From Archangium sp. (lineage in GTDB: Bacteria > Myxococcota > Myxococcia > Myxococcales > Myxococcaceae), in assembly GCA_016793585.1 (NCBI GenBank), contig JAEUJR010000067.1, positions 1-8,672 of the forward strand: a DNA stretch of 8,672 bases. Direction: 5' to 3'. Position numbers and translations under genes: made by a program. A model generated the notes under the pieces. It saw nothing but the letters and a program-made list of their open reading frames with translations. It was not told the DNA's origin and made no database searches. Positions 1 through 6,282 of the stretch are shown here, in pieces. Every line of letters starts with the position of its first letter. The first letter of the stretch is position 1.

Positions 1-779
1 TGTTGGCCGACCAGGCCCTCGTCGGGAAGATTGAAGCCGTACTTGAGCATCTTGATGGCGGTCGGGCTCTTGGTGTTGATCTCCGCCGACCAGTCGAGCG
101 CCGCGTCTTCGAGCTTCGCGTGCGGAACGACGAGGTTCACCATGCCCATCTGAAACGCCTCGTCTGCCGAGTAGTTCGCGCCGACGAAGAAGATCTCGCG
201 CGCCCGCTTCTGGCCGATCTGCCGCGCCAGCAGCGCCGAGCCGTAGCCCGAGTCGAAGCTCGCGACGTCGGCGTCGGTCTGTTTGAAGACTGCGTGCTCT
301 TTGCTCGCGATCGTCATGTCGCAGACGACGTGCAGGCTGTGGCCTCCGCCGACTGCCCAGCCGGGAACCACCGCGATGACGACCTTCGGCAGGAACCGAA
401 TCTGCCGCTGCACCTCGAGAATGTGCAGGCGTCCGAGACCGGCTGGGTCGATCGACTGGTCGCCCTCTTCGTACTTGTAGCCGTCCTTGCCGCGAATGCG
501 CTGATCGCCGCCCGAGCAGAACGCCCACCCGCCGTCCTTCTTCGAGGGCCCGTTGCCGGTGATCAGCACCACGCCGACGTCGGTCATGAACCGCGTCGCC
601 TCGAGCGCGCGGAACAGCTCGTCGACCGTGCGCGGGCGAAACGCATTTCGCACCTCGGGCCGGTTGAACGCGATGCGAACGGTGCCCTGGTCGATCGCGC
701 GGTGAAAGGTGATGTCCTTGAACGAGTGGCCTTCGACTTCACGCCACCGGGCCGGGTTGAAGGGGTTCGAGACGCTCAT
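1..779 (-). CDS. menB: 1,4-dihydroxy-2-naphthoyl-CoA synthase MenB (3' end cut off by window edge)
   Basis: MenB closes the second ring of the menaquinone head group, converting o-succinylbenzoyl-CoA to 1,4-dihydroxy-2-naphthoyl-CoA in the cytoplasm. It is a crotonase-fold enzyme. About 259 codons are visible, open to the left edge, so roughly 20-35 C-terminal residues are missing. Visible family blocks are an N-terminal NPFNPARWREVEG, then FNRPEVRNAFRP, the oxyanion-hole segment CSGGDQRIRG, GWAVGGGHSLHVVCD, FKQTDADVASFDSGYGS and GQKRAREIFF. Asp169, in QTDADV, sits where E. coli-type enzymes have Gly and use bicarbonate. This marks a 'type II' MenB, like the M. tuberculosis enzyme, that carries its own carboxylate. 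The ATG at 777-779 is chosen because the protein from there matches the mycobacterial N-terminus. No clear Shine-Dalgarno precedes it. It follows tsaE by 46 bases and is probably co-transcribed. Identity is secure; only the end is unseen. Confidence 0.95.
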   Translation of the reverse strand, partial: MSVSNPFNPARWREVEGHSFKDITFHRAIDQGTVRIAFNRPEVRNAFRPRTVDELFRALEATRFMTDVGVVLITGNGPSKKDGGWAFCSGGDQRIRGKDGYKYEEGDQSIDPAGLGRLHILEVQRQIRFLPKVVIAVVPGWAVGGGHSLHVVCDMTIASKEHAVFKQTDADVASFDSGYGSALLARQIGQKRAREIFFVGANYSADEAFQMGMVNLVVPHAKLEDAALDWSAEINTKSPTAIKMLKYGFNLPDEGLVGQ

Positions 780-825
780 GGCCGCGGCAAGTAGCGCCAC
801 GCCGTCGACCGCGCATCAGCAATCG

Positions 826-1308
826 TCAGGCGCCGAGCCAGCGAAGGAGCAACGCCTGCGAACGGGCTCCACGCGCCGTGATCTCGAAGCGCCGTGACTC
901 GGGCGCGGGCACCTCGAGACGAAGGCTCAGCGCATCGTCGGGGAGCGCGCCCGGCACGTGCGATACCCACTCCACGAGCATCGCGGCGTCTGACTCGAGC
1001 AGATCGAAGTAGCCGGTCGCGAAGAGATCGGCCTCGGTCGCGAGCCGGTAGAGATCGGCGTGATGGAGCGTGAGCCGCCCGGCGTACGTCTGCACGATGG
1101 AGTACGTCGGGCTCGAGACGTCTTCGAGGGGCACTCCGGCGCCGCTCGCCACGCCACGCGAGAACAACGTCTTCCCCGCCCCGAGCTGCCCATCGAGGCC
1201 GACGAAGTCGTGTGCTTCGAGCACGCGGCCCAACCGTTCGCCGAGCGAGAACGTCTCGTCGGTCGACGACGTGGTGATGGTTCGGCTCAGCGATTCCACC
1301 GGGTCCAC
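826..1308 (-). CDS. tsaE: tRNA threonylcarbamoyladenosine (t6A37) biosynthesis ATPase TsaE
   Basis: TsaE is the P-loop ATPase partner of the TsaB-TsaD complex that installs t6A at position 37 of ANN-decoding tRNAs. The 160-residue product has the usual family length. It shows a Walker A loop GQLGAGKT (residues 40-47), the family block SSPTYSIVQTY (65-75), HHADLYRL (82-89) corresponding to the conserved H-x-D-x-Y-R motif, and VEWV (112-115) in place of the usual IEWxE. The start is a GTG at 1306-1308, overlapping the end of nnr by 22 bases. A second in-frame GTG three codons later (1297-1299) is equally possible, as neither has a strong ribosome-binding site, so initiation may depend on ribosomes finishing nnr. 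An nnr-tsaE pair is common in bacteria, which supports the call. A longer frame over the same strand (776-1393) is a shadow. Confidence 0.95.
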   Translation of the reverse strand: MDPVESLSRTITTSSTDETFSLGERLGRVLEAHDFVGLDGQLGAGKTLFSRGVASGAGVPLEDVSSPTYSIVQTYAGRLTLHHADLYRLATEADLFATGYFDLLESDAAMLVEWVSHVPGALPDDALSLRLEVPAPESRRFEITARGARSQALLLRWLGA

Positions 1309-2816
1309 ACGTCGCCGAGGTGATCGATGAGATCTGACGCGATGAGCCCCAGCTGACCGCGCTTCGAGGCCGCGACGTCACCGGCGGCGCCATGCGCCCA
1401 GGCGCCCACGAGCGCGGCGTCTTCGGTCGACAGCCCCTGCGCGAGCAGCGCCCCCGTCAGACCCGCGAGCACGTCGCCACTTCCGCCCGTGGCCATGCCG
1501 GCGTTGCCGGTGGGGTTGATGAAGACGGCTCCGTCGTGACGCGAGATGACGGTGCGCGCGCCTTTGAGCAGCAACACGACCGAGTGCTGGGTCGCGAACG
1601 AGCGGGCGATGCCGACCCGATCGGCGTTCACCTCTGCCGCCGTCTTCCCGACGAGTCGCCCCATCTCACCCGGGTGTGGCGTGAGCAGGATCTCGCCCTT
1701 CGCCTTGTCGAGCACCGAAGGGTTCGTGGCGATGGCGTTGATCGCATCGGCATCGAGCACACAGGGAATCGTGAGTTCCTCGAGCAACGAACCGAGCAGC
1801 CGCACCGTCTCGTCGCCGCGGTCGATGCCGGGCCCGATGACGACGGCCTGCTTGCCGTCTGCGGCTTCGAGAATCGAGTTGAAGTCGCCGAGCCCCAGCG
1901 CGCCTTCGCTCACCAACTCGACGCCCATGATCTCGGGAGCGTGTTGCATGATCGGCTGCAGGCACTCGGGGCGGGTCGCGACGGTGACGAGCCCTGCCCC
2001 ACTGCGCAGCGCGGCCTTCGCAACCAGCGCGGCGGCGCCCGTCTTCCCCCAGCTGCCGGCGATTACCAGCACGTGCCCGAAGGTGCCCTTGTGCGACTCG
2101 GCACGCCTCGCTGGCAGCCGGTTCTTCACGTCGGACTCTTCGATGAGGAACGTGCCCTGGTTCGGCAGCACGCTCTGCGCGGCGCGCGGAATGCCGATGT
2201 CGACGAGCTCGATACAGCCCGAGCGCTGAGCGCCCGGCTCGATGGTCTGGCCGAGCTTCAGGAACCCGAACGCGGTCGTCGCGTCAGCCGTCACGCAGGG
2301 CGCGAACGGAACGCCGGTGTCGCTGTTGAGCCCCGACGGCAGGTCTGCCGACACCACCTTCGCTCCGGCAGCGCGCCAGACCGAGATGCGGCCGATGGCA
2401 TCGGCGAACCTGCCTTCTGGCGCACGGCTCAGGCCGGTTCCGAAGATCGCGTCGATGACGACGTCACCCGCGCCGATGGGCAGGTCGTCGGAGATCGGCG
2501 AGAAGGTGAGCCCAGAGGCGGTGAGCGCGCGGGCGTTGCGAGCCGCGTCACCCTGGAGCGACGACACCTCGCCAAGAAGCTCGATGAAGACGGTGCGCCC
2601 AGCGCTCGAGAGGTGCCGGGCTGCGACGAAGCCGTCTGCGCCGTTGTTGCCCGTGCCGCACAGAATGACGAACCGGCCCTGCGGCGCCGACAGCGCGAGC
2701 GCGATCTTCGCGAGCGCGGCGCCGGCGTTCTCCATCAAGACCGAGCCCGGCATGCCGTGATCGGCCGACGCGGCATCGACCCGGCGCATCTCCTGGGCGG
2801 TCAGCGCGCGCTTCAC
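1287..2816 (-). CDS. nnr: Bifunctional NAD(P)H-hydrate epimerase / ADP-dependent NAD(P)H-hydrate dehydratase
   Basis: This enzyme repairs damaged, hydrated NADH and NADPH. The N-terminal YjeF_N/NnrE domain (about 1-215) interconverts the R and S hydrates. The C-terminal ribokinase-like NnrD domain (about 228-505) dehydrates the S form using ADP. Epimerase signatures are MENAG (28-32), GTGNNGADG (54-62), [10 protein letters not shown] (122-131) and [13 protein letters not shown] (156-168). Dehydratase signatures are [14 protein letters not shown] (242-255), GPGID (328-332), [10 protein letters not shown] (379-388) and [16 protein letters not shown] (437-452), with Asp448 as the likely catalytic residue. 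The 509-residue length is normal for the fused form. The start is GTG at 2814-2816; a strong GAGGA at 2821-2825 lies four bases upstream. This GTG overlaps the pdxJ stop as GTGA, which suggests translational coupling. Both domains look intact. The 519-codon frame on the opposite strand is a shadow. Confidence 0.96.
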   Translation of the reverse strand: MKRALTAQEMRRVDAASADHGMPGSVLMENAGAALAKIALALSAPQGRFVILCGTGNNGADGFVAARHLSSAGRTVFIELLGEVSSLQGDAARNARALTASGLTFSPISDDLPIGAGDVVIDAIFGTGLSRAPEGRFADAIGRISVWRAAGAKVVSADLPSGLNSDTGVPFAPCVTADATTAFGFLKLGQTIEPGAQRSGCIELVDIGIPRAAQSVLPNQGTFLIEESDVKNRLPARRAESHKGTFGHVLVIAGSWGKTGAAALVAKAALRSGAGLVTVATRPECLQPIMQHAPEIMGVELVSEGALGLGDFNSILEAADGKQAVVIGPGIDRGDETVRLLGSLLEELTIPCVLDADAINAIATNPSVLDKAKGEILLTPHPGEMGRLVGKTAAEVNADRVGIARSFATQHSVVLLLKGARTVISRHDGAVFINPTGNAGMATGGSGDVLAGLTGALLAQGLSTEDAALVGAWAHGAAGDVAASKRGQLGLIASDLIDHLGDVWTRWNR

Positions 2817-3532
2817 GGGTTCCTCAGCAGCTCCACCATCTCGCGAACGGCGCGGTCGAACCCGACCAGAACGGCCCGGGCGACGATGGCATGGCCGATG
2901 TTGAGCTCGTCGATCTCGGCGAGCCGCGCGATGGGCCGCACGTTCTCGTAGTTGAGCCCATGGCCTGCGGCGCAGCCCATACCCAGCTTGGTGGCGGCCT
3001 TGGCGGCGTCGACGATACGGGCGAGCTCGCGTTGCTTCTCCTTCTCGCTGTGAGCCTCGCAGTACCGCCCGGTGTGCAGTTCGATGCGATCGGCGCTCAC
3101 GCGGTGCGCCGACTTCACCTGATCGAGATCGGGGTCGATGAAGAGCGAGACGACGATGTCGCCGTCCTTGAGGTTCTTCACGACCTTCGAGATCAGATCC
3201 TTCTGTGACGTGACGTCGAGGCCGCCCTCGGTGGTCAGCTCTTCGCGGCGCTCAGGCACCAGCGTGACGAGATCGGGCTTGTACTCGTAGGCGACCTTCA
3301 CCATCTCTTGCGTGGCCGCCATCTCGAGGTTGAGCATCGTCTGCGTCGTCTCGCGCAGCACCTTCAGATCGCGCTCCTGAATGTGGCGGCGATCTTCGCG
3401 AAGGTGAATCGTGATCTGCCCTGCCCCGGCGAGCTCGGCGATGGCGGCCGCCGTGACGGGGTCGGGGTACGTGGTCTTGCGGGCCTGACGCAGGGTCGCG
3501 ACGTGGTCGACGTTCACTCCGAGTCGTTGCAT
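2813..3532 (-). CDS. pdxJ: Pyridoxine 5'-phosphate synthase PdxJ
   Basis: PdxJ condenses 3-amino-2-oxopropyl phosphate with 1-deoxy-D-xylulose 5-phosphate to give pyridoxine 5'-phosphate, the last ring-forming step of the DXP-dependent vitamin B6 pathway. The protein is a cytoplasmic TIM barrel. The 239 residues match the family length. Diagnostic blocks are [15 protein letters not shown] (4-18), YPDPV (22-26), [10 protein letters not shown] (43-52), NLEMA (68-72), LVPE (91-94), FIDPD (131-135), [10 protein letters not shown] (151-160) and [11 protein letters not shown] (188-198). His43, Glu70 and His191 correspond to E. coli active-site residues His45, Glu72 and His193. The ATG at 3530-3532 is the only reasonable start, since the family motif begins at residue 4, although no Shine-Dalgarno is visible. 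It is the first gene of the pdxJ-nnr-tsaE-menB run and is divergent from the small plus-strand gene at 3590. acpS, often next to pdxJ, is absent here. Confidence 0.97.
   Translation of the reverse strand: MQRLGVNVDHVATLRQARKTTYPDPVTAAAIAELAGAGQITIHLREDRRHIQERDLKVLRETTQTMLNLEMAATQEMVKVAYEYKPDLVTLVPERREELTTEGGLDVTSQKDLISKVVKNLKDGDIVVSLFIDPDLDQVKSAHRVSADRIELHTGRYCEAHSEKEKQRELARIVDAAKAATKLGMGCAAGHGLNYENVRPIARLAEIDELNIGHAIVARAVLVGFDRAVREMVELLRNP
2821..2825 (-). promoter_or_regulatory. Shine-Dalgarno of nnr supporting its GTG start
   Basis: GAGGA on the minus strand is followed by four bases and the GTG at 2816-2814. It lies inside the last codons of pdxJ. It fixes the otherwise ambiguous non-ATG start and fits coupled translation of pdxJ and nnr. 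Confidence 0.75.
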
Positions 3533-3589
3533 GGGAGCGATCTACACCCGGTGACAGCCCCCCGCCTCTTTCAGGTATCGTCTGCGGGC

Positions 3590-3907
3590 ATGGGCGTCGT
3601 GAGCTCCGAGCTGGCAAGCCGCGTGGGCATTCCCCAGGGGTCGAAGGCCTGGGCCGACGTACGCCTCGAGCTGATCGAGTACGCGCAGCGGGTGCTGCAG
3701 GGGCTGCGTTCTCCGATGACGAAGCTGGGGCGCGGCCTCGAGCTCCCCGAGCCGATGGTCGAAGCGCTGCTGGCCGGTACCTCTGATCTCGACGTCGATC
3801 GATTGATGCTGGTGTTCCTGCGGCTCGAACTTCCCGTTCGGTTGTCGCCGAAGGCTGACGGCGCGATCGAGGTGGCGATCGGCGCCTCCGAGCTGCGCCT
3901 GACGTGA
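3590..3907 (+). CDS. Small HTH/antitoxin-like protein (XRE/HTH_37-like), function unknown
   Basis: This 105-residue protein has no function I can name firmly. The central part (about residues 27-86) lays out like the small XRE/HTH_37 family that includes antitoxin-type regulators. A first helix, LIEYAQRVLQGL (28-39), is followed by SPMTKLGRGLELPEPMVEALLAG (41-63), at the place of 'LTQxELAxLLGISQPxVSxLLRG'. Next comes DLDVDRLMLVFLRLELPVRL (66-85), resembling 'FSLDRLLRLLxxLGxxVxI'. The recognition helix has an unusual LELPEPM in place of LGISQPK, so DNA binding is uncertain. Codons are strongly G/C-ending in this frame, while the overlapping minus-strand frame has shadow-like composition rich in R, H and Q. 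The ATG at 3590 lacks a clear Shine-Dalgarno; an in-frame GTG at 3551 would add 13 residues. The gene is divergent from pdxJ across 57 bases. No toxin gene is adjacent, and the frame ends in a GTGA overlap with a 28-codon ORF. Confidence 0.7.
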   Translation: MGVVSSELASRVGIPQGSKAWADVRLELIEYAQRVLQGLRSPMTKLGRGLELPEPMVEALLAGTSDLDVDRLMLVFLRLELPVRLSPKADGAIEVAIGASELRLT

Positions 3908-3990
3908 AGGTCGAAGGCGAGACGAACTGGGAAGGCGATCATTCCCACCGAGCCGGAGTGGTCGCGCTCGCGCGCGAGTGGCTCTCGTGA
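3904..3990 (+). CDS. Possible 28-residue mini-ORF overlapping the HTH-like gene
   Basis: A GTG at 3904 overlaps the TGA of the preceding gene (GTGA) and opens a 28-codon frame ending with TGA at 3988-3990. The peptide reads roughly MKVEGETNWEGDHSHRAG and ends in VALAREWLS. Its third positions are mostly G or C, as in real genes here. It could be a translationally coupled small protein, a +1-frame extension of the HTH-like protein after a frameshift, or chance. It has no recognised family. The preceding frame offers no good Shine-Dalgarno. Treat it as speculative. Confidence 0.2.
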   Translation: MKVEGETNWEGDHSHRAGVVALAREWLS

Positions 3991-4023
3991 TGCGCTGAAC
4001 GCCGACTTCGAGCGCCGCCGCCA

Positions 4024-4791
4024 TCAGTGATCACGAATCGATGCGAGCAGCGCCTGAGGGCTCTCTTCGGGAACGCAGTGGCCGACGTCGGGCAGCACGC
4101 GAAAGTCGGCGCCGAGCGCGATGGCCAGCTGCTCTCCCTGAATCACCGGCACGAGCGGATCTTTTTCACCCCACAGCACGCGCTTGGGAAAACGCGTCGC
4201 GTCCAACGACGACTTGGGCAGCTTGAAGCGCCCCACCGAGCGCAACGAATCGATCATGCCAGAGAGAAAGCCCTCGGCCTGGAGCGACTCCAGGTAGTGC
4301 TCGACCGTCTCGTTCTTGAAAGCCGACGGCGTGCCCCAGAGCCAGCGCAGGTAGTTCTTCACCATCGGCCGCCACAGCGGCGCCGCCGTCATCCACATCG
4401 TCGAGAACGGCGCCATCGGCGACTCGAGGAAGAGGCGCGCCTCGGGCGGAAGCCCCAGGGCCGGAGCGCTCGCCACCGTGAGTGAGGTGACCCGCTGCGG
4501 GTACTTCGAGGCATAGCTGAGCGCGACGAGCCCGCCGAAGCTGTGCCCGAAGAGGCGAAAGTGCGTGAGGCCACGTGCGACCAGGAACGGCTCGAGCGCA
4601 TCGGCGATGGCCTCGGGGGTGTTCTCGGCCCACTGTCGCGAACGCCCACTGCGCGGCAGATCGATCGCGACGAAGCGGTGCTGCTCTCCGCCTTCGGTGA
4701 TCACGCCGTCGAAGACGCGATGCGAGGCGCCCAGCCCGTGAATGAGGACGATTGGCTCGCCCTGCCCTTCGTCTCGGAAGTGAATCGTCAT
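4024..4791 (-). CDS. Alpha/beta-fold hydrolase, substrate unknown
   Basis: This is a 255-residue single-domain alpha/beta hydrolase of the esterase/epoxide-hydrolase/C-C-hydrolase superfamily, without a signal peptide and therefore probably cytoplasmic. The oxyanion segment is LIHGLGASHRVF (16-27). The nucleophile elbow GHSFGG puts the catalytic serine at Ser84. The acid is probably Asp211 in LWGEKDPLVP, and the base is His238 in LPDVGHCVP. A complete triad argues for an active enzyme. A cap region lies around residues 120-195, with an aromatic stretch FSTMWMTAAPLW at 129-140, and suggests a hydrophobic substrate. The serine nucleophile argues against a haloalkane dehalogenase or epoxide hydrolase, which use Asp. 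The ATG at 4789-4791 is backed by GGAG four bases upstream. It follows glmM by nine bases and is likely co-transcribed, but nothing ties it chemically to GlmM. MenH-like activity is conceivable given menB nearby, but I cannot show it. Confidence 0.9.
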   Translation of the reverse strand: MTIHFRDEGQGEPIVLIHGLGASHRVFDGVITEGGEQHRFVAIDLPRSGRSRQWAENTPEAIADALEPFLVARGLTHFRLFGHSFGGLVALSYASKYPQRVTSLTVASAPALGLPPEARLFLESPMAPFSTMWMTAAPLWRPMVKNYLRWLWGTPSAFKNETVEHYLESLQAEGFLSGMIDSLRSVGRFKLPKSSLDATRFPKRVLWGEKDPLVPVIQGEQLAIALGADFRVLPDVGHCVPEESPQALLASIRDH

Positions 4792-4795
4792 TCGA

Positions 4796-4799
4796 CTCC
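4796..4799 (-). promoter_or_regulatory. Shine-Dalgarno of the alpha/beta hydrolase in the glmM-hydrolase gap
   Basis: GGAG on the minus strand lies in the nine-base gap after the glmM stop and four bases before the hydrolase ATG. It decides the start and indicates that both genes share one transcript. Confidence 0.75.
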
Positions 4800-4800
4800 G

Positions 4801-6171
4801 TCAGCCCAGTGCACGCACGATGGCGCCACCGATCTCTTCCGCGTACTGCTTGATGCGCTTGGCGTCGGTGCCTTCGACCAGCACGCGCGCCTTGGGTTCA
4901 GTGCCAGAGTAACGAACCAGCACCCGCCCTTCTTTTCCGAGCTTCTTCTCGACCTGCCCGATCGTCTTCATCACGTCGGGCAGGTTCGCCAGCTCGCGCT
5001 TCTCTTTCACCATCACGTTCACGAGCACCTGCGGCACGGGCGCGAAGATCGTCGTGAGCTCGCTCACCGGGCGCTGTGATCGCACCATCAGCGCGAGCAC
5101 CTGAAGGGCCGCCAGCGTGCCGTCTCCCGTCGTGGCGTGATCGAGGAAGACGAGGTGGCCCGACTGTTCGCCACCGAAGACGTAGCCGTGCCGGCGCATC
5201 TCTTCGACGACGTAGCGATCGCCGACGTTGGTGCGCACGACCTTCACGCCCCACTGAGAGACGGCGCGCTCGAGGCCGACGTTCGACATCACGGTGGTGA
5301 CGAGCGTCTTCTTCTTGAGTGCGTTGCGGGCGACCATCTCTTGCGTGCAGATCGCCATGATCGCGTCGCCGTCGACCACCTTGCCCTTCTCGTCGACCAC
5401 GATCAGGCGATCGGCGTCACCGTCGAGCGCGATGCCGAGGTGGGCTTTGTGCTTGAGCACTGCCTTCTGGAGCGCCTCAGGGTGCAGCGCGCCGCACTTG
5501 GCGTTGATGTTCTTGCCATCGGGGTTCACGCCGATGGCGACGACGTCTGCGCCGAGCTCTTCGAGCACCTCGGGCGCGACGCGGTAGGCGGCGCCATTGG
5601 CGCAGTCGACGACCAGGCGCAGCCCCTCGAGGGTGAGCTCGCGGGGGAACGTGTTCTTGAGAAAGACGATGTAGCGGCCCCGGGCGTCGTCGAGCCGAAC
5701 GGCGCCTCCGACACGCGTGGCGGTGGGCCGCAGCGAGTCGAGCGCCTTCTCGAAGATCAGCGTCTCGATCTTCCGCTCGGTGTCGTCGGGCAGCTTGTAG
5801 CCATCGCGGCCGAAGAACTTGATGCCGTTGTCCTCATACGGGTTGTGCGAGGCCGAGATGACGGCGCCGGCGTCGGCGCGCATCGAGGTGGTGAGGTTGG
5901 CGATGGCTGGCGTCGGCATGGGGCCGATCAGATCGACGTCGACGCCCATCGACATGATGCCCGCCGCGAGCGCGTTCTCGAGCATGTAGCCCGACAGGCG
6001 CGTGTCCTTGCCGATGATGACGCGGTGGCGGTGATCGCCTGCGCGGCAGATGTACGCGAGCGCGCGCCCGAGCTGCATCGCCATCTCGGCCGTCATGGGG
6101 AAGACGTTCGCTACGCCGCGAACTCCGTCGGTGCCGAAGAGGCGCGGGTGCGTTCCGTTCTCAGCTGTCAT
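4801..6171 (-). CDS. glmM: Phosphoglucosamine mutase GlmM
   Basis: GlmM converts glucosamine 6-phosphate to glucosamine 1-phosphate, feeding UDP-GlcNAc synthesis for peptidoglycan and lipopolysaccharide. The 456-residue protein has all four parts of the alpha-D-phosphohexomutase fold. The N-terminus carries [10 protein letters not shown] (10-19). The active-site loop ISASHNP (105-111) has the phosphorylated serine at Ser108, equivalent to E. coli Ser102. The metal loop DGDADR spans 250-255, the sugar-binding loop GGEQSGH spans 333-339, and the phosphate-binding loop RYSGTEP spans 420-426. The FGTDG and EQSGH forms are typical of GlmM rather than the phosphomannomutase/phosphoglucomutase branch. 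The ATG at 6169-6171 gives the normal N-terminal length, though no Shine-Dalgarno is evident. The gene is divergent from the lipoprotein gene across 111 bases and is followed by the alpha/beta hydrolase. ftsH-folP-glmM is also the E. coli order, but here the lipoprotein gene separates folP from glmM. Confidence 0.97.
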   Translation of the reverse strand: MTAENGTHPRLFGTDGVRGVANVFPMTAEMAMQLGRALAYICRAGDHRHRVIIGKDTRLSGYMLENALAAGIMSMGVDVDLIGPMPTPAIANLTTSMRADAGAVISASHNPYEDNGIKFFGRDGYKLPDDTERKIETLIFEKALDSLRPTATRVGGAVRLDDARGRYIVFLKNTFPRELTLEGLRLVVDCANGAAYRVAPEVLEELGADVVAIGVNPDGKNINAKCGALHPEALQKAVLKHKAHLGIALDGDADRLIVVDEKGKVVDGDAIMAICTQEMVARNALKKKTLVTTVMSNVGLERAVSQWGVKVVRTNVGDRYVVEEMRRHGYVFGGEQSGHLVFLDHATTGDGTLAALQVLALMVRSQRPVSELTTIFAPVPQVLVNVMVKEKRELANLPDVMKTIGQVEKKLGKEGRVLVRYSGTEPKARVLVEGTDAKRIKQYAEEIGGAIVRALG

Positions 6172-6282
6172 GCGCGCGGCTTGTATCGCCAGCCGTCAGC
6201 CCTCACCAGCCTTCGTCAACGGGAGATCGCACTCGCAGGCCTCGCTCGCTACGGTGTGACTTCTTTTCTGCGGAGACACCCG
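6172..6282. promoter_or_regulatory. Divergent intergenic region between glmM and the lipoprotein gene
   Basis: These 111 bases separate two genes that point away from each other, so they should hold at least the promoters for both. I could not fit convincing -35/-10 pairs. On the minus strand TTGACG (6214-6219) is a good -35 word, but the nearest AT-rich -10 word, GATACA (6182-6187), is 26 bases away. On the plus strand only weak matches are seen. The assignment rests on gene layout alone. Confidence 0.4.
6272..6275 (+). promoter_or_regulatory. Shine-Dalgarno of the lipoprotein gene
   Basis: GGAG lies seven bases before the ATG at 6283. It selects this start over the much longer open frame that runs upstream through the antisense strand of glmM, and gives a protein beginning with a proper lipoprotein signal. 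Confidence 0.75.

Noticed and set aside
3..794. Long plus-strand open frame over menB
   Set aside because: It lies antisense to a well-matched MenB reading frame, and its product is R/D/H-rich without any motif. It is a shadow of a high-GC gene.
776..1393. 205-codon minus-strand frame covering tsaE
   Set aside because: It overlaps the recognised TsaE in another frame. Its Arg/Ser-rich composition and lack of motifs mark it as a shadow.
1392..2951. 519-codon plus-strand open frame opposite nnr
   Set aside because: It is long only because the antisense of G/C-ending codons avoids stops. The minus strand encodes a complete two-domain Nnr.
3551..3581. Possible promoter for the HTH-like gene (GTGACA with TATCGT)
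   Set aside because: Both words match the consensus only partly and are 19 bases apart, which leaves almost no room for a leader before the ATG at 3590.
3967..3978. Perfect palindrome CTCGCGCGCGAG between two convergent genes
   Set aside because: I considered it as a bidirectional terminator, but there is no T-tract on either side, the hairpin has no room for a loop without losing pairs, and such words are expected by chance in this base composition.
3542..4024. 160-codon minus-strand frame starting in a TGATG overlap with the hydrolase stop
   Set aside because: The overlap looked like translational coupling, but the product is rich in R, H and Q and motif-free. The plus frame at 3590-3907 has gene-like codons and an HTH-like pattern.
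6182..6219. Possible glmM promoter, TTGACG with GATACA on the minus strand
   Set aside because: The spacing is 26 bases, far from 16-18, so the two words do not form a sigma70-type promoter.
5137..6282. Upstream part of the long plus-strand frame that continues into the lipoprotein gene
   Set aside because: It is antisense to GlmM. The Shine-Dalgarno at 6272 and the lipoprotein signal beginning at 6283 define the real start.
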